In this document: one piece after another, positions 26,509 through 37,200 of the stretch
Numbering within the stretch: position 1 is the stretch's first letter
Layout of the letters: the number at the start of each line of letters is the position of its first letter
Assembly: GCA_012959805.1 (NCBI GenBank)
Contig: DUCN01000042.1
Span: forward strand, 248,242 to 312,241
Origin: Myxococcales bacterium
Lineage (GTDB): Bacteria > Myxococcota_A > UBA9160 > UBA4427
Direction of reading: 5' to 3'
DNA length: 64,000 nucleotides
Made by a program: the position numbers and the translations under genes
Notes under the pieces: model-generated
What the model saw: only the letters and a program-made list of their open reading frames with translations
Told to the model about the DNA's origin: nothing
Databases searched by the model: none

Positions 26509-27450
26509 ATGCCCAGCTCCACAAGCAATTCGACGAAGATCAACTGGTTTCCCGGACACATGAATCGCGCGCGCCGAGAAATCGGCGAAGCCATCGCGAA
26601 GGCACATGTCGTGATCGAATTAGTCGACGGCCGCCTGCCCTTCTCCAGCCGAAATCCGCTCTTACACGAACTCGCCACGGACAAGCCCATTCTCACCGTT
26701 CTCGCCAAGTCCGATCTTGCGGACCCGGTCGCAACAGCGGACTGGCAAGACGCCTGGCCGGGCGAGCGGCCGCTGGCTCTCGCCATGAGCGACCACAAGA
26801 GCGTACGAGCAATCCCGAAACGATGTCGCGAACTCGCGCCGGGTCGAGGCGGCCCGGGACGCACCCTTCGAACCCTGGTGGTGGGTATTCCCAATGTCGG
26901 CAAGTCCACGCTGATCAATACGCTGATTGGACGACGCATCGCGAAGGTGGGTGATCGCCCAGCCATTACGCGACGCGCCGCAAGGTTCGAACTCGATTCT
27001 GATCTTTCTATTTTCGATTCGCCCGGAGTACTCTGGCCGAAGCTCGACGACCAGGAAGGCGCACACCGCTTGGCTGCGAGCGGAGCCATCGGCGCCGCCG
27101 CATTCGAACTCGTCGACGTCGCTGGATGGGCTGTGTGTTTTGTCGCCGCGCGTTACCGAGAAGAGCTGACCCTTCGCTTCAATCTCCATGAAGAAATCGA
27201 CGACATCCTCGGGTCGACCTCCGACGATCCCGGCGATGCTTCACGGGCCGTCGCACTGCTCGAAGCAGTCGGCCGCAAACGTGGCGCCCTGCGCTCTGGC
27301 GGGTATGTCGACCTCGACCGCGCCGCAGACCTCTTTCTACGCGACTTGCGGGCCGGAAAAGTCGGTCCGATCAGTTTCGAGAGACCCGAGGACTTTCCCG
27401 GCGACCATCTCGGGAACTCCCCGGAAACGATCGTCGATCCCGTCGACTAA
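26509..27450 (+). CDS. rbgA: Ribosome biogenesis GTPase RbgA/YlqF family
   Basis: A 313-residue circularly permuted GTPase. It opens INWFPGHMNRARREIGEAI, the hallmark of YlqF/RbgA. The G motifs come in permuted order: G4 first (LAKSDLADP), then G1 (GIPNVGKSTLINTLIG), then G3 (FDSPGVLWP). In G4 the usual Asn of NKxD is Ala here, a departure that could alter guanine specificity. A C-terminal helical domain follows. In other bacteria this protein helps late assembly of the 50S subunit. The ATG at 26509 fits the family; the longer upstream frame is a shadow. Its stop overlaps that of the convergent rsgA by 4 bp. Confidence 0.92.
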   Translation: MPSSTSNSTKINWFPGHMNRARREIGEAIAKAHVVIELVDGRLPFSSRNPLLHELATDKPILTVLAKSDLADPVATADWQDAWPGERPLALAMSDHKSVRAIPKRCRELAPGRGGPGRTLRTLVVGIPNVGKSTLINTLIGRRIAKVGDRPAITRRAARFELDSDLSIFDSPGVLWPKLDDQEGAHRLAASGAIGAAAFELVDVAGWAVCFVAARYREELTLRFNLHEEIDDILGSTSDDPGDASRAVALLEAVGRKRGALRSGGYVDLDRAADLFLRDLRAGKVGPISFERPEDFPGDHLGNSPETIVDPVD

Positions 27451-28448
27451 CGAGATCGCTTCGGGGACTCATCCAGAGCCGCAAGTTCATCCAAGAGCTG
27501 AACGTAGGATTGGTGCCTTCGCTCGTCGACGATGCCCTCCTCAATCGCCGCAAGAACACCGCATTCCGGCTCACTGCGATGCAGGCAATCGCGAAATCGG
27601 CAGCCGGCCTCGAGCGCCGTCTCGAAACCCGGAAAGAATTGGGCAGCCTCGTGTGCGTCGAGATCCACTGCAATGAAGTCCTTGAAGCCGGCCGTGTCCA
27701 CGAGCAGCCCTCCATCTGGCAGGTCGTGCACAGTTGCCGTCGTCGTCGTATGACGACCCTTCTGACTTCCGCGGTTGAGTGCGGAGACGCGTAGGTCCAA
27801 ATCGGGAACGAGAGCATTCAAGAGAGAACTCTTACCTACGCCTGAAGGACCAACGAGTGCACCGAGTTTTCCGGCGGCGATCGATCGTGAAAGCTCCGCC
27901 ACGCCTTGACCCGATATCGCCGATGCCAGACAAATCTCGCACGAAGCCCCGTAGATTTCAGTCAATTTCTCGGCGAGTGGCGATGCGCCCGGCAGATCCG
28001 TCTTGTTCAAGATGAGCATCGGTCGAATTCCCGCTGCACGCGCAATCACGAATCCGCGATCGATGTATCCGGGCGGCTCGCGGGGCTCGGGCGCAATCAC
28101 GATTCCCAGAACGTCGAGATTCGTCGCGATGGTTCGCTCGCGCCCACGCGCGTCGAGTCGACGAAGCACGCCCTCCGCCGGCATCACAACCAGACGATCT
28201 CGTGCAACGACCACACAATCTCCAGCCACGGCGCGCTGCTCCGGCAAGAGCCAGATTTGGCGTTCGGCCCCGGAATCGAAACGAACCAGGACCGCGACAC
28301 CATGATGGGCAACGACCCGCCCCGGCTCGCCGTGCGCAATTTCATCGTCTGTGAGCACCGGGGGTGGACTGCGCTTTCCCTTCACGTTCTCCTTGGCACT
28401 GTTCGGGCGACGCTGCTTCCGATTCGATGGTTTTCGCTTTGCGGCCAT
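27447..28448 (-). CDS. rsgA: Small-subunit ribosome biogenesis GTPase RsgA
   Basis: A 333-residue permuted GTPase acting in maturation of the 30S subunit. After a Lys/Arg-rich N-terminus comes an OB fold (GRVVAHHGVAVLVRFDSGAE), then G4 (LNKTDLPG), G1 (GPSGVGKSSLLNALVP), G2-region KGRHTTTTATVHDLPDGG and G3 (DTAGFKDF). The C-terminal zinc-binding segment is intact: CRFRDCLHRSEPECGV. It starts four bases after the recD stop on the same strand and is probably the last gene of the rec transcript. Finding RsgA and RbgA end to end, convergent and overlapping, may be coincidental. Confidence 0.94.
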   Translation of the reverse strand: MAAKRKPSNRKQRRPNSAKENVKGKRSPPPVLTDDEIAHGEPGRVVAHHGVAVLVRFDSGAERQIWLLPEQRAVAGDCVVVARDRLVVMPAEGVLRRLDARGRERTIATNLDVLGIVIAPEPREPPGYIDRGFVIARAAGIRPMLILNKTDLPGASPLAEKLTEIYGASCEICLASAISGQGVAELSRSIAAGKLGALVGPSGVGKSSLLNALVPDLDLRVSALNRGSQKGRHTTTTATVHDLPDGGLLVDTAGFKDFIAVDLDAHEAAQFFPGFETALEAGCRFRDCLHRSEPECGVLAAIEEGIVDERRHQSYVQLLDELAALDESPKRSR

Positions 28449-28451
28449 GAT

Positions 28452-30398
28452 TCAATCCGCCCAAACCCGGTCGCTAAGACCTGAGTCCCGCGAAACCCGC
28501 CGTCCGATCGCATCACGCAGAACACTTTCACTTGCATGGATTCGGATCTTCGATCGCGCACGAGTCACACCCGTATACACCAGCTCCCGCGTCATGACCC
28601 TCGACAGCACATCGCCTAACACTAGATCGACCACATCGAATTCAGAACCCTGGCTCTTGTGCACGCTCATCGCGATCGCACTTTCGTGCGCGGGCAAGCG
28701 ACCGGGAGAAAGAACACGAACCCCCCCCGCGCCATCGGGAAAGATCGCGCGCAATCCCATCGTCGTCTCTTCGATCAAACCCACATCCCCATTCCACAGA
28801 TTCTGATCCGGCGCATTTTGGGTCACCAAAAGCATTCGGCCGCTCCACCAATCCGATCGACGAATGGTATGACGCTGCGCGGCCGCTGCTTCGTCGAGTA
28901 CTGCACAAAGCGCCTCGGCACCAAGGGGGCCCCGGCGATGCGCACAGAGCACTCGGTAGAGACCCAACCGTTCGAGCTTATCGCTCTCCGTGTCTGCCCC
29001 TCCGATTTCCTGATGAATCGTTCGACTCGCGCGAACGAGTCGCGCACGGGTCTCAGAAATCGACTCGATCGGGCAGAGCTCGACCGCCGGCTGGAGCGGA
29101 TCTTCCAGAATGCCGATCACGGCCTCTTCGTCCCCCACTCGAATGGCTTCGGCGAGCCGGCCGATTCCGCCAGCATCGTCATAGCGATGACTTCTTTGCA
29201 ACCGCACGATCGAGTCGCGAAGTCCAGGCGACGCAACCGCCGAACTGCCCGGTCTCGTTTGGGGAGAATAGGCTTCAGAGGGTCCGGGGGCGGACAAGCC
29301 AGCTCCCAATTCAGCTTTCTCGGCCGGCGCCTCGCAGAGCTCGGACAAGACGGCGCCCGAATCCACCGAAGCCAGCTGCGAGGGGTCGCCCAGAAGAACG
29401 ACCCGTCCCACCGATCGACAAGCACTGAACAGACGCGTCATCCATTCGAGATCAACCATCGATGCTTCGTCAATCACGACGACATCCGCTTCGAAGGTCC
29501 AGTCCGAAGCTCGACCCAATGTGCGGCGCCTAGAGTGTTGGAAGAGTGCGCGATGCACCGTCTCGGCGGTGATCTCCATGGCCGCGAGAATCTCATCCGA
29601 GAGATCCAAGGCGTTTCGCTGAAGCGAAAAGGCAGCACCCATCGCCGCTGCGGCCTTGCCGGTTGGTGCGAGCAATCGGACTCGTGGCGCGCGATCGCCT
29701 TTGGCGAGGGCCTGCTCGACTAGCAACGCAACAAATCGTGCGACCAAGGTAGTCTTGCCCGTGCCAGGCCCCCCCGTCACAATGGACAGGGGCCGAGCCA
29801 GCGCCGTCTCCAGCGCGATTCGCGGCGCAGGATCGTCCTCGTTCAGCTCCGGCAATAGGCGTCGAATCCCAAGCCCAGCCAATTCCGAATCCACCTCGAG
29901 ATCCGCGGCCTCGGTTCGAGCCCGAATGAGTTCCGCCAACCTGATTTCGCTTCGGTAGGAGCGACGCAAGTAGAGTCGACCCTGTTCGTCCATTACGAGC
30001 GGCCGAGGTTTCGCCGCTTCAGCCTCGCGTTCCGAATCGGTATCGAGTGCGGCTTCCAGTTCGACCAGCGAGCTGGTGCGTAACTCGCTGATCCACTCCT
30101 CCACCGTCTGCGCGGTTGCCAACGCCGAATAGGTGACCGCGCCCGTTGGCGTTTCGGCGTTCAATCCGACGCGTGAGAGCCGCTGTAAATCCGCACAGAC
30201 ATGACCTGCGGATTCTTGACGACTCGCGATCGCCAGAGCCCAGCAACAACTCGCGCTGTGCTCCCCGTAGAGCCGGGACAACCGACTCGCGAATTGCTGA
30301 TCGAGGGCGGACAAGACGCCGGTCAAGCGACCGGTATCGAGCAAACTCACTCCCGTCATCGGCGACCAGTCCCGCATTTCTTCGCCCGATTCGCTCAT
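28452..30398 (-). CDS. recD: Exodeoxyribonuclease V alpha subunit RecD
   Basis: A 648-residue superfamily 1B (5'-3') helicase subunit of RecBCD. The N-terminal helical domain contacting RecC covers about residues 1-185. The helicase core follows: Walker A IVTGGPGTGKTTLVARF (about residues 207-223), Walker B VVIDEASMVDLEWM, GDPSQLASVDSG, and late motifs MSVHKSQGSEFDVV and LVYTGVTRAR. Length is close to E. coli RecD (608). It overlaps recB by 4 bp. The gene contains one CGCCTAAC octamer. Confidence 0.95.
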   Translation of the reverse strand: MSESGEEMRDWSPMTGVSLLDTGRLTGVLSALDQQFASRLSRLYGEHSASCCWALAIASRQESAGHVCADLQRLSRVGLNAETPTGAVTYSALATAQTVEEWISELRTSSLVELEAALDTDSEREAEAAKPRPLVMDEQGRLYLRRSYRSEIRLAELIRARTEAADLEVDSELAGLGIRRLLPELNEDDPAPRIALETALARPLSIVTGGPGTGKTTLVARFVALLVEQALAKGDRAPRVRLLAPTGKAAAAMGAAFSLQRNALDLSDEILAAMEITAETVHRALFQHSRRRTLGRASDWTFEADVVVIDEASMVDLEWMTRLFSACRSVGRVVLLGDPSQLASVDSGAVLSELCEAPAEKAELGAGLSAPGPSEAYSPQTRPGSSAVASPGLRDSIVRLQRSHRYDDAGGIGRLAEAIRVGDEEAVIGILEDPLQPAVELCPIESISETRARLVRASRTIHQEIGGADTESDKLERLGLYRVLCAHRRGPLGAEALCAVLDEAAAAQRHTIRRSDWWSGRMLLVTQNAPDQNLWNGDVGLIEETTMGLRAIFPDGAGGVRVLSPGRLPAHESAIAMSVHKSQGSEFDVVDLVLGDVLSRVMTRELVYTGVTRARSKIRIHASESVLRDAIGRRVSRDSGLSDRVWAD

Positions 30399-33300
30399 GA
30401 GTTCCCCTTCGTTCCGAACCCCAGGAGCGCCGAGGCACCGCGAATAATCTCTGCAGAAGGCCGATCGAAAAAGACACCACAGTCCGGTTCGTGGGCTTCG
30501 GCCAGGCCGCGCAAGAAGAGATAGTAGACGCCTCCAAAATGCTCCACGTAGTCGTAAGCGGGAAGCCTCTGACGGAGATGCCGATCGAGCGCGATCGAAT
30601 AGATGAGATATTGAAGAACATAGTCATGATCGATCATCGGTTGGATCAGACGCGCCGGTGCATAATCTTCCTGGAGCGAGCCGAGATGATTCGACTTGTA
30701 GTCGATCAGGTAGTAGCGCTCACCGTCGTGGAATACGGAATCGATGAAGCCTCGCAGATATCCCCGAAGCTCTCGCCAACCCATCTCCGACAGTCGACTC
30801 GCATAACGAAACAGTGTCGACTCTTCGTCTGCGCCTGTACCGGTCAAAAGACTTGAAAGTGATGACGGCGAAAAGCCTTCCGCGGCTTCGCTACCCGGCG
30901 CTACGAGCGTAAATTCGATCTCGGCCCTCTGCTGTCTGGAAAGTAGATCCGCCAGACAGAACGAATCCACCTCGGGGCGAAGTGGCGTGCGTGCAACGGA
31001 GACGGCCACATGAACCACTTGATCCACTAGCGATGCTTTCTCGCTTAGGCTCGATCCGAATCGACTTCCGTGGATCGCCTGGGTGGCCAGACTTCGAATT
31101 TTTTCCGTCCCGCCCGGGTCATCTGCTCGGCATGTTGAGAAATCGACATGCTCAAGAACATCATGAAGCAGAGTCCCCGCTTCCGCACCCCGCGGAAACT
31201 CATCCATCGAGGCCGCCAGATTCGAAAGGCCCGGAATCTCCCGGAGTACGTCGTCCGCAGAGCCATCCTGGTGATCCCGCCCAGTCACCCCGGGTCCCCC
31301 GAGCGGCTCTGGCATTCGAGTGGACGGGTGCGCCTGATTCGATTGGTCAACATGTTGTGCATTGCGCACGAGCGCTGAGAAGCTCGTCGTCACGAAGGGG
31401 CGCTCGAGCCTTCGTCGCAAGGCTTGAAATTCCAGCGGTGAGGATTCGAGCTGATTCGAACGCCAGCGTTCGCGCACCGAATAGCGAGCCGACTCGATCG
31501 AGATTGCGCCTGGAACAAGCTGCTCAGCCTCTTCCGCCACTGCCTGCCAGGCGTCCACCCATTGCGTATCCGACCACCCACGGCGTGCCTTCGCCGACTT
31601 CACGCGATCCTCACCCTCGCTCTCCGTCCTGCGCGCATCCAGCAATTGGGCGATCGGCGCTTTTGCGTAAGCCTTTCCGATCGCGCCCCACAAAATGACA
31701 CATTGCTGTTTCGCCCGAGTCAAGCCGACATAGAGCAAGCGAAGTTGCTCGGAGGAAGCTTCCTCGCGACCCACTTCGACATGTTCGGCATAGTCGGGAC
31801 TCCCCAGATCGAGACTTCTCCTCCCCGTCTTCACATCATGGAACCGAATCGGCGGCCTCGACGTCGCTGCATCCTTCGCAGACTCAGCGGAGGGTCCCCG
31901 CGCTGAGGCTTCTTCCCAAAGGCTCGGCAAGTAGACGATCTCGTACTCGAGGCCCTTGCTGCGATGAAGCGTCACAAGCGACACCGCCTGATCATCTCGC
32001 TCGAGTCGCAAGAGCGATGCGTCCGCACCCGCCTCACTTCGAGTGTCCGAGGCCGCGATCATTCGCTCGAGCCAGGCAACCAACCCGATCCGTGAGACGC
32101 CCTGATCATGCTCACGACGCTGCAACAGCTCAGCCAGTTGAAGCCAGTTCGTGAGGCGGCGCTCGCCATCCTGATAGCCGAGCAGTCGCTCGGTGACCGA
32201 CTCGGCTCGGCGCCAGGATTCAAAGGCAAGGCCAAAGCCCGACTGCGACCAGACCCGCGCATACTCACCGAAGCGCTCGGCAACGGCGGAGAGTTCAAGC
32301 GAATCATCCTCGAGATTTCGAATCGCCGTTGCGTCGAGTCCATGCGCGGCGGTCGAAAGCGCCCCGCGAAGTAGCCGGGGATCACTCGACCGCATCCAGG
32401 CGCGCAATACGCTGAGCAATTCCCAGGCCTCTCGCGAATCAAAGACATCCGAATCGCCCCGATCGACGCAGGGAATGCCGAGCGCCTCCAGCGCGCGGCG
32501 CGCACCCGCCAGTTCCACTTTTCGCCGACACAAAATCGCAATGTCCGAGGGCTCGATCGGGCGCCCGTCGATCGTGCCTCCGGAATCGAGCAGGTCAGCC
32601 ACATCACTCGCCAGTACTCGCATCAATGTCGTGCGACCAAAACGCTGCTGGAATCCATTTTCAACGGACTCCTCTACGACGCCGGCCGACCTGGCCTCTT
32701 CTCGATGGGCCATCACAACTCGAAGACCTGCCGTCGACCGATTCGGCACTTCGAAGGTTTCTGTCAGACCGGGCCTCGACGCCACAGCATTGAATTCGAT
32801 CGCCGCGAGTCCGAACGGCTGCTTCGGTTGGCTGAACAGAGTGTTGATCCCGGCGATCAGTCCAGCACTCGATCGCCAATTGATACCGAGCCCGTGCAAA
32901 CCGGCCTCGGCGTCATCGCGCGCAGCGAGATAAGTGAAGACATCCGCCCCACGAAACGAGTAGATCGCTTGCTTCGGATCGCCGATCAAAAACAAACCAC
33001 CTTCTCGGTCCTCCCCTGCCTCGTGCCAGACACGTCGAAAGATCTCGTACTGAACCGGGTCCGTATCCTGAAATTCATCGATCAGCGCAAATTGGTATCG
33101 ACTCCGCAGAATTTGCGTGAGCCGGTCGCCTTCTTCGGGACGGAGGGCCGAACGCAGTTCGCATAACAGGTCATCGAAAAAGAGTATATGGTGCTCGTCA
33201 CGGCGCTTGCGCGCCTCGGCGCGGGCCTCCCGGACGAAATACAGACGCAAGAGAAGGGCCCGATTCCGACGCGCCCCGTCGAGTGCATCGAGAGATTCTT

Positions 33301-34297
33301 TCAGCTCGGCGCACTGGCCAAAGAAGGGATCCTCGATCGGCTTGCCGCCCTTGTTGAGCCCTGAAACGAGGCCATCGGGTACGACATTCTTCCACCACGC
33401 GGGCAGCTCCACCGCGTTCATGCATTTCCCATCTCCTGACGCCGCGATGGCCTCTACCCAGCCATCCATGAGCGGGAACCACTTCGTTCCGATCGTAACG
33501 ACTTTATACTTGTTCCCGCTCAGATCGTTATCGCCTAAGAGAAGTGTCGAAACGGCCTCTCGTCGCACCCGCCAGGAATCCGCCCAGCGACTCCAGGCCT
33601 GCTCCGCCGCCCTTCGCAAACCATCGAGATCGCCGGATGCGTCCACGGACTCGATGGCCGGCAAGATCGGCATCTCCTCATCCGCCCCCAACACCTCGAG
33701 GATGGAGCGCCGAAGTTCCTCTGGCTCGAATTGCCAACGACTTCCGCCACCGAAACGAAGCCATTCGACGAAGCTCGGATCCTCCCCGGCAAGCAGCCGA
33801 GACCAGAGGTCATGGGCGACTCGACGGTCGAGGGTCTGGGACTCTTCGACCAACTCGGCATCGAATGCCATGCCACTTTCAAAGGCGTGTTCCGCAAGCG
33901 TGCGTTGGCAGAATCCATGAATCGTGAAGATCGCCGCTTCATCGAATTCCTGGAGCGCGCGTCGAAGCGGATCCGACCGACCGCCTTCCGCTCCGATCTC
34001 GCGGGATTGTCTTGCCAGGCGCGTGAGTTCCGGGTCCGCCGCCGGCTCGCTCACTGCGCCTTCCTCTGCCTCTGCGATCGCTATGGCTTCGCGAATTCGA
34101 GTTCTGATTCGATCCCGAAGCTCCGCTGTCGCGGCATGCGTATAAGTCACGACCAGGATGTCCGACGGCAGGAGATCGTGCTCGACGAGTAGACGCAGAT
34201 AGATTGTCGTCAGCGTATAGGTCTTGCCTGTACCCGCACTCGCCTCGATGAGTCGCGTGCCTCCGAGCTCGAGTGCCCAGGGATCGAGTGTCTTCAT
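30395..34297 (-). CDS. recB: Exodeoxyribonuclease V beta subunit RecB
   Basis: A 1300-residue RecB with an N-terminal UvrD-type helicase and a C-terminal RecB nuclease. Walker A is at residues 18-26 (EASAGTGKT), with FALIDEFQDTDPVQYEIF as Walker B, and LIGDPKQAIYSFRGADV and SLVTLHRSKGLEYEIVYLP as further helicase motifs. The nuclease site is intact: YYLIDYKSNHLG carries the Asp and Lys of the D-(D/E)xK motif, with the QxxxY helix later (QPMIDHDYVLQYLIYSIALD). It is longer than E. coli RecB (1180) mainly through insertions. It overlaps recC and recD by 4 bp each, so stoichiometric expression is expected. Confidence 0.96.
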   Translation of the reverse strand: MKTLDPWALELGGTRLIEASAGTGKTYTLTTIYLRLLVEHDLLPSDILVVTYTHAATAELRDRIRTRIREAIAIAEAEEGAVSEPAADPELTRLARQSREIGAEGGRSDPLRRALQEFDEAAIFTIHGFCQRTLAEHAFESGMAFDAELVEESQTLDRRVAHDLWSRLLAGEDPSFVEWLRFGGGSRWQFEPEELRRSILEVLGADEEMPILPAIESVDASGDLDGLRRAAEQAWSRWADSWRVRREAVSTLLLGDNDLSGNKYKVVTIGTKWFPLMDGWVEAIAASGDGKCMNAVELPAWWKNVVPDGLVSGLNKGGKPIEDPFFGQCAELKESLDALDGARRNRALLLRLYFVREARAEARKRRDEHHILFFDDLLCELRSALRPEEGDRLTQILRSRYQFALIDEFQDTDPVQYEIFRRVWHEAGEDREGGLFLIGDPKQAIYSFRGADVFTYLAARDDAEAGLHGLGINWRSSAGLIAGINTLFSQPKQPFGLAAIEFNAVASRPGLTETFEVPNRSTAGLRVVMAHREEARSAGVVEESVENGFQQRFGRTTLMRVLASDVADLLDSGGTIDGRPIEPSDIAILCRRKVELAGARRALEALGIPCVDRGDSDVFDSREAWELLSVLRAWMRSSDPRLLRGALSTAAHGLDATAIRNLEDDSLELSAVAERFGEYARVWSQSGFGLAFESWRRAESVTERLLGYQDGERRLTNWLQLAELLQRREHDQGVSRIGLVAWLERMIAASDTRSEAGADASLLRLERDDQAVSLVTLHRSKGLEYEIVYLPSLWEEASARGPSAESAKDAATSRPPIRFHDVKTGRRSLDLGSPDYAEHVEVGREEASSEQLRLLYVGLTRAKQQCVILWGAIGKAYAKAPIAQLLDARRTESEGEDRVKSAKARRGWSDTQWVDAWQAVAEEAEQLVPGAISIESARYSVRERWRSNQLESSPLEFQALRRRLERPFVTTSFSALVRNAQHVDQSNQAHPSTRMPEPLGGPGVTGRDHQDGSADDVLREIPGLSNLAASMDEFPRGAEAGTLLHDVLEHVDFSTCRADDPGGTEKIRSLATQAIHGSRFGSSLSEKASLVDQVVHVAVSVARTPLRPEVDSFCLADLLSRQQRAEIEFTLVAPGSEAAEGFSPSSLSSLLTGTGADEESTLFRYASRLSEMGWRELRGYLRGFIDSVFHDGERYYLIDYKSNHLGSLQEDYAPARLIQPMIDHDYVLQYLIYSIALDRHLRQRLPAYDYVEHFGGVYYLFLRGLAEAHEPDCGVFFDRPSAEIIRGASALLGFGTKGNS

Positions 34298-37200
34298 CGC
34301 GAGTACACCTCGCGGGCCAGGAGCATCGGCCGAAAGAACTCTTCGGCGACCACATCAAAGGCGTAAGCCCCCGGTCGCGAGCCTTGCGAATCAAGCGGAG
34401 ACCACCCTTCCCAGATTCGCGCAAATTCCAGTTCTTCCTGTGACTCGGGCGTCACGCGGTTCCAGCCGTCGCCCCCCTCGAAGGTTTGATGAGCTCCTCG
34501 CATCCCCTGCTGCACTTTTTCTGCGATCGCCTTCTCGGCATATTCCCACGACGTCCGCGGGAAGAAGGGCAAGGGTGCCAAGGCAACACTCGATGCCCAT
34601 TCGAAGATTCGCGTCAGATGGACGCGCGCATCGGGGACCCGCGCATACACGACGACCCGTTCATTCGAAGTCCTTGAATCCCCCCGCCCCACATAGATGC
34701 TATTCGGCTCAGGAAGCGGCGAGCCCGATCCCGCCCCACCCTCTTCCACCAAGACACAAAGCACGAGGTGTCGGATCCAAAGATCGAGTTCCGAGCGCCG
34801 CCCGATTCGCGTAAAGCCGGCCGCGACACGTCCGCTGGTCCGGAGCTGATCCAAACGGCCAGCAAGTTGGCCGACGATGCGGCCGCCAGTGTCGACCGCG
34901 CCTTCGCTTCCGTCCGCCGAACCTGCATCCCCGTAGAGGTCCAACTCGAATTCATGATCCGGCAGAGCTTCCCCGGCGCATCGCTCGGCCGCGATCTCAG
35001 CGATCACTTCGACTTCGGAGCGCATCGAATGCAGAGAGAGACGACCCGCGACGTCCACGGGAACCGATGCCTCGGCCAATAAACGCCTTGCCACCTCATT
35101 GGGCAAAGCGCCCTCTCGAAGCATGTCGAGCATCGCGTTTCCAAGATCGAATTGCGCCAATCCGCCCAGCAGTATTGGATCCAGATCTTCCACGGAAGCC
35201 TCGGGCCGGGGAAGCCGTAGCCCCAGTTCTTCTCGTGCAAATGTTCTCGTCGATCGAAGAATGCGAACCACCATCGCATCGAGTGAAAGTGCGGGGACGA
35301 GCCCCTCTTCCGGGGCAACGGGCGTTCCGGATTCAGCAAGAAAGCGACGTGGAGGACCGCCGTCCCCATCTCGGACCGTGCGTCGCACCTGCGCACCGCG
35401 GAAGGCCTCCGCGTCCCGCGCTAGTAGCCGCGGATCCTTTGAAGCCTCGAAGTATCGAGGACTCGAGCCCTGTAACGGATGTCTCACGACGAGCCAATCG
35501 CGCAGGGGAGACGACCCGGCTTTCGCATCTTCGCTTTCATCGATCGAATCGAGTTCGAATACACCTTCGATCATGTCGAGCAGATCCGAAATCACGACCG
35601 AGGGCGGCAGATCGCGCCCATCTCTCACATCGCGTCCGGGTACGGTCAGAATCAGTTGATCTCGCGCAGACAAGAGTGCTTCGAGGAAGAGGTAGCGGTC
35701 ATCGTTACGCGTCGTCCGGTCGCCCGGCAGAGGATGATCAGCCATCAAGTCGAAGCCAACGGCGGAGCGGCCTCTGGGAAATGCATCGTCGCTCATCCCG
35801 AGAATCACGACGACGCGAAACGGAATGGCCCGGAGCGGAACGAGTTCGCAGAACGTGACGCCACCAGACAAGAAGGGCTGTGCCGCAGGCGCCGACTCGA
35901 TGGCGGCGCCTAAGCGTTCGCGAACGGCCTCGAAAGGAATCGCCAAGTCGAAGGCCGCCGATTCCGAGGAATCCACCAGATCTGTCAACACTTCCCCAAT
36001 CAGGGCGTGCTCATGGGCATTCGCATCCGTTCGTTCGAACAAACGATCCAGGAGCTTGCGAAGCTCCGAACACCATGTCCGAAGATCCTTTGGCGTTGAT
36101 GTCATCCGAAATGCATTCCGCAGGATCTGGTCGATATCGCCCAGCGCGCCTAACAGATCGGGAGACCCTAGTCCGTCGAGGACGACGGCGGACACTTCGG
36201 CGAAAACGTCTTCGCTGGACCCAACCGCATGGGCGAGTGCCAAGCGATCGATTGCGCCGCTGAGTGTATGGGCGCGTTCACGAGAGAGCCCCATTCGCTC
36301 CCGATGATCCTCGTCCAACCCGAATCGAAAGCCCGCCCTCTCGGCCCATTCGGCCAGAATTTCGAGCCCGCCCGAATCGAGACCAAAACGTGCGGCGACT
36401 GACTCGTTCGCGAGCCAATCGAAAATCTCGCTGCGTGTCGCACGGCCACCGAGCAGGCCAAGTAGATCGTGGAAGGCCAAAGCGACCTTCGAGCGCCGGA
36501 AAGCACCCCGATCCGCGATTCGATATGGAATCGCCTGAGCGTCCTCCGATGAGGCCCCGAAGACGGCCACAATATCCGGGGCGATCTCGTCGACTTTGGG
36601 TGCCATGACGAGAACGTCTTCGGGCATCAAAGATTCATCGCGTTCAAAGGCTTCTCTAAGACAACCGAGGATGACCTCGAGTTCGCGCCGTGGCCCATGA
36701 CAGACATGAACGCGAATGGAGTCATCGGCCCGAGAAACGCGCTGCTTCATCGCGCGAGTCGGAGAATCAGCCGACTGACTCTGATCCACGTCGGGCCATA
36801 CGTCGTCGAGGCGAAGTAGTCGCGCCTGAATGCCTTCCAGTATCGTGGGGGATTCGGACGCCTCGCCCGGCACTTCAAAAAGATCGACGCCACCGTCATG
36901 AGCCTCGGAAAATTCTTCGAGGTTGCGCTGGAATTCGCCGCCGAGTCGTCCGAGGCCCGCGAGCAGGGTCGCCGAATGCGATGGCCCATCGAGATCGAAA
37001 ACCCTCTCATCACTGGATCCAGATTCATCTTTGACTTCGCGCCAGAGATCGGCCCAGTATTCGCTCGAGGGACTCAAGACCGAGAGATGCACGTCACAGA
37101 CCGTCGCAAACTGATCAATCACCGACAGGTAGAGGGGCGGGAGGGTCGAAACCGCAAAGATCTCCACCGCAGCTCCGAACTCAACGCGCAGTTGTTCTTC

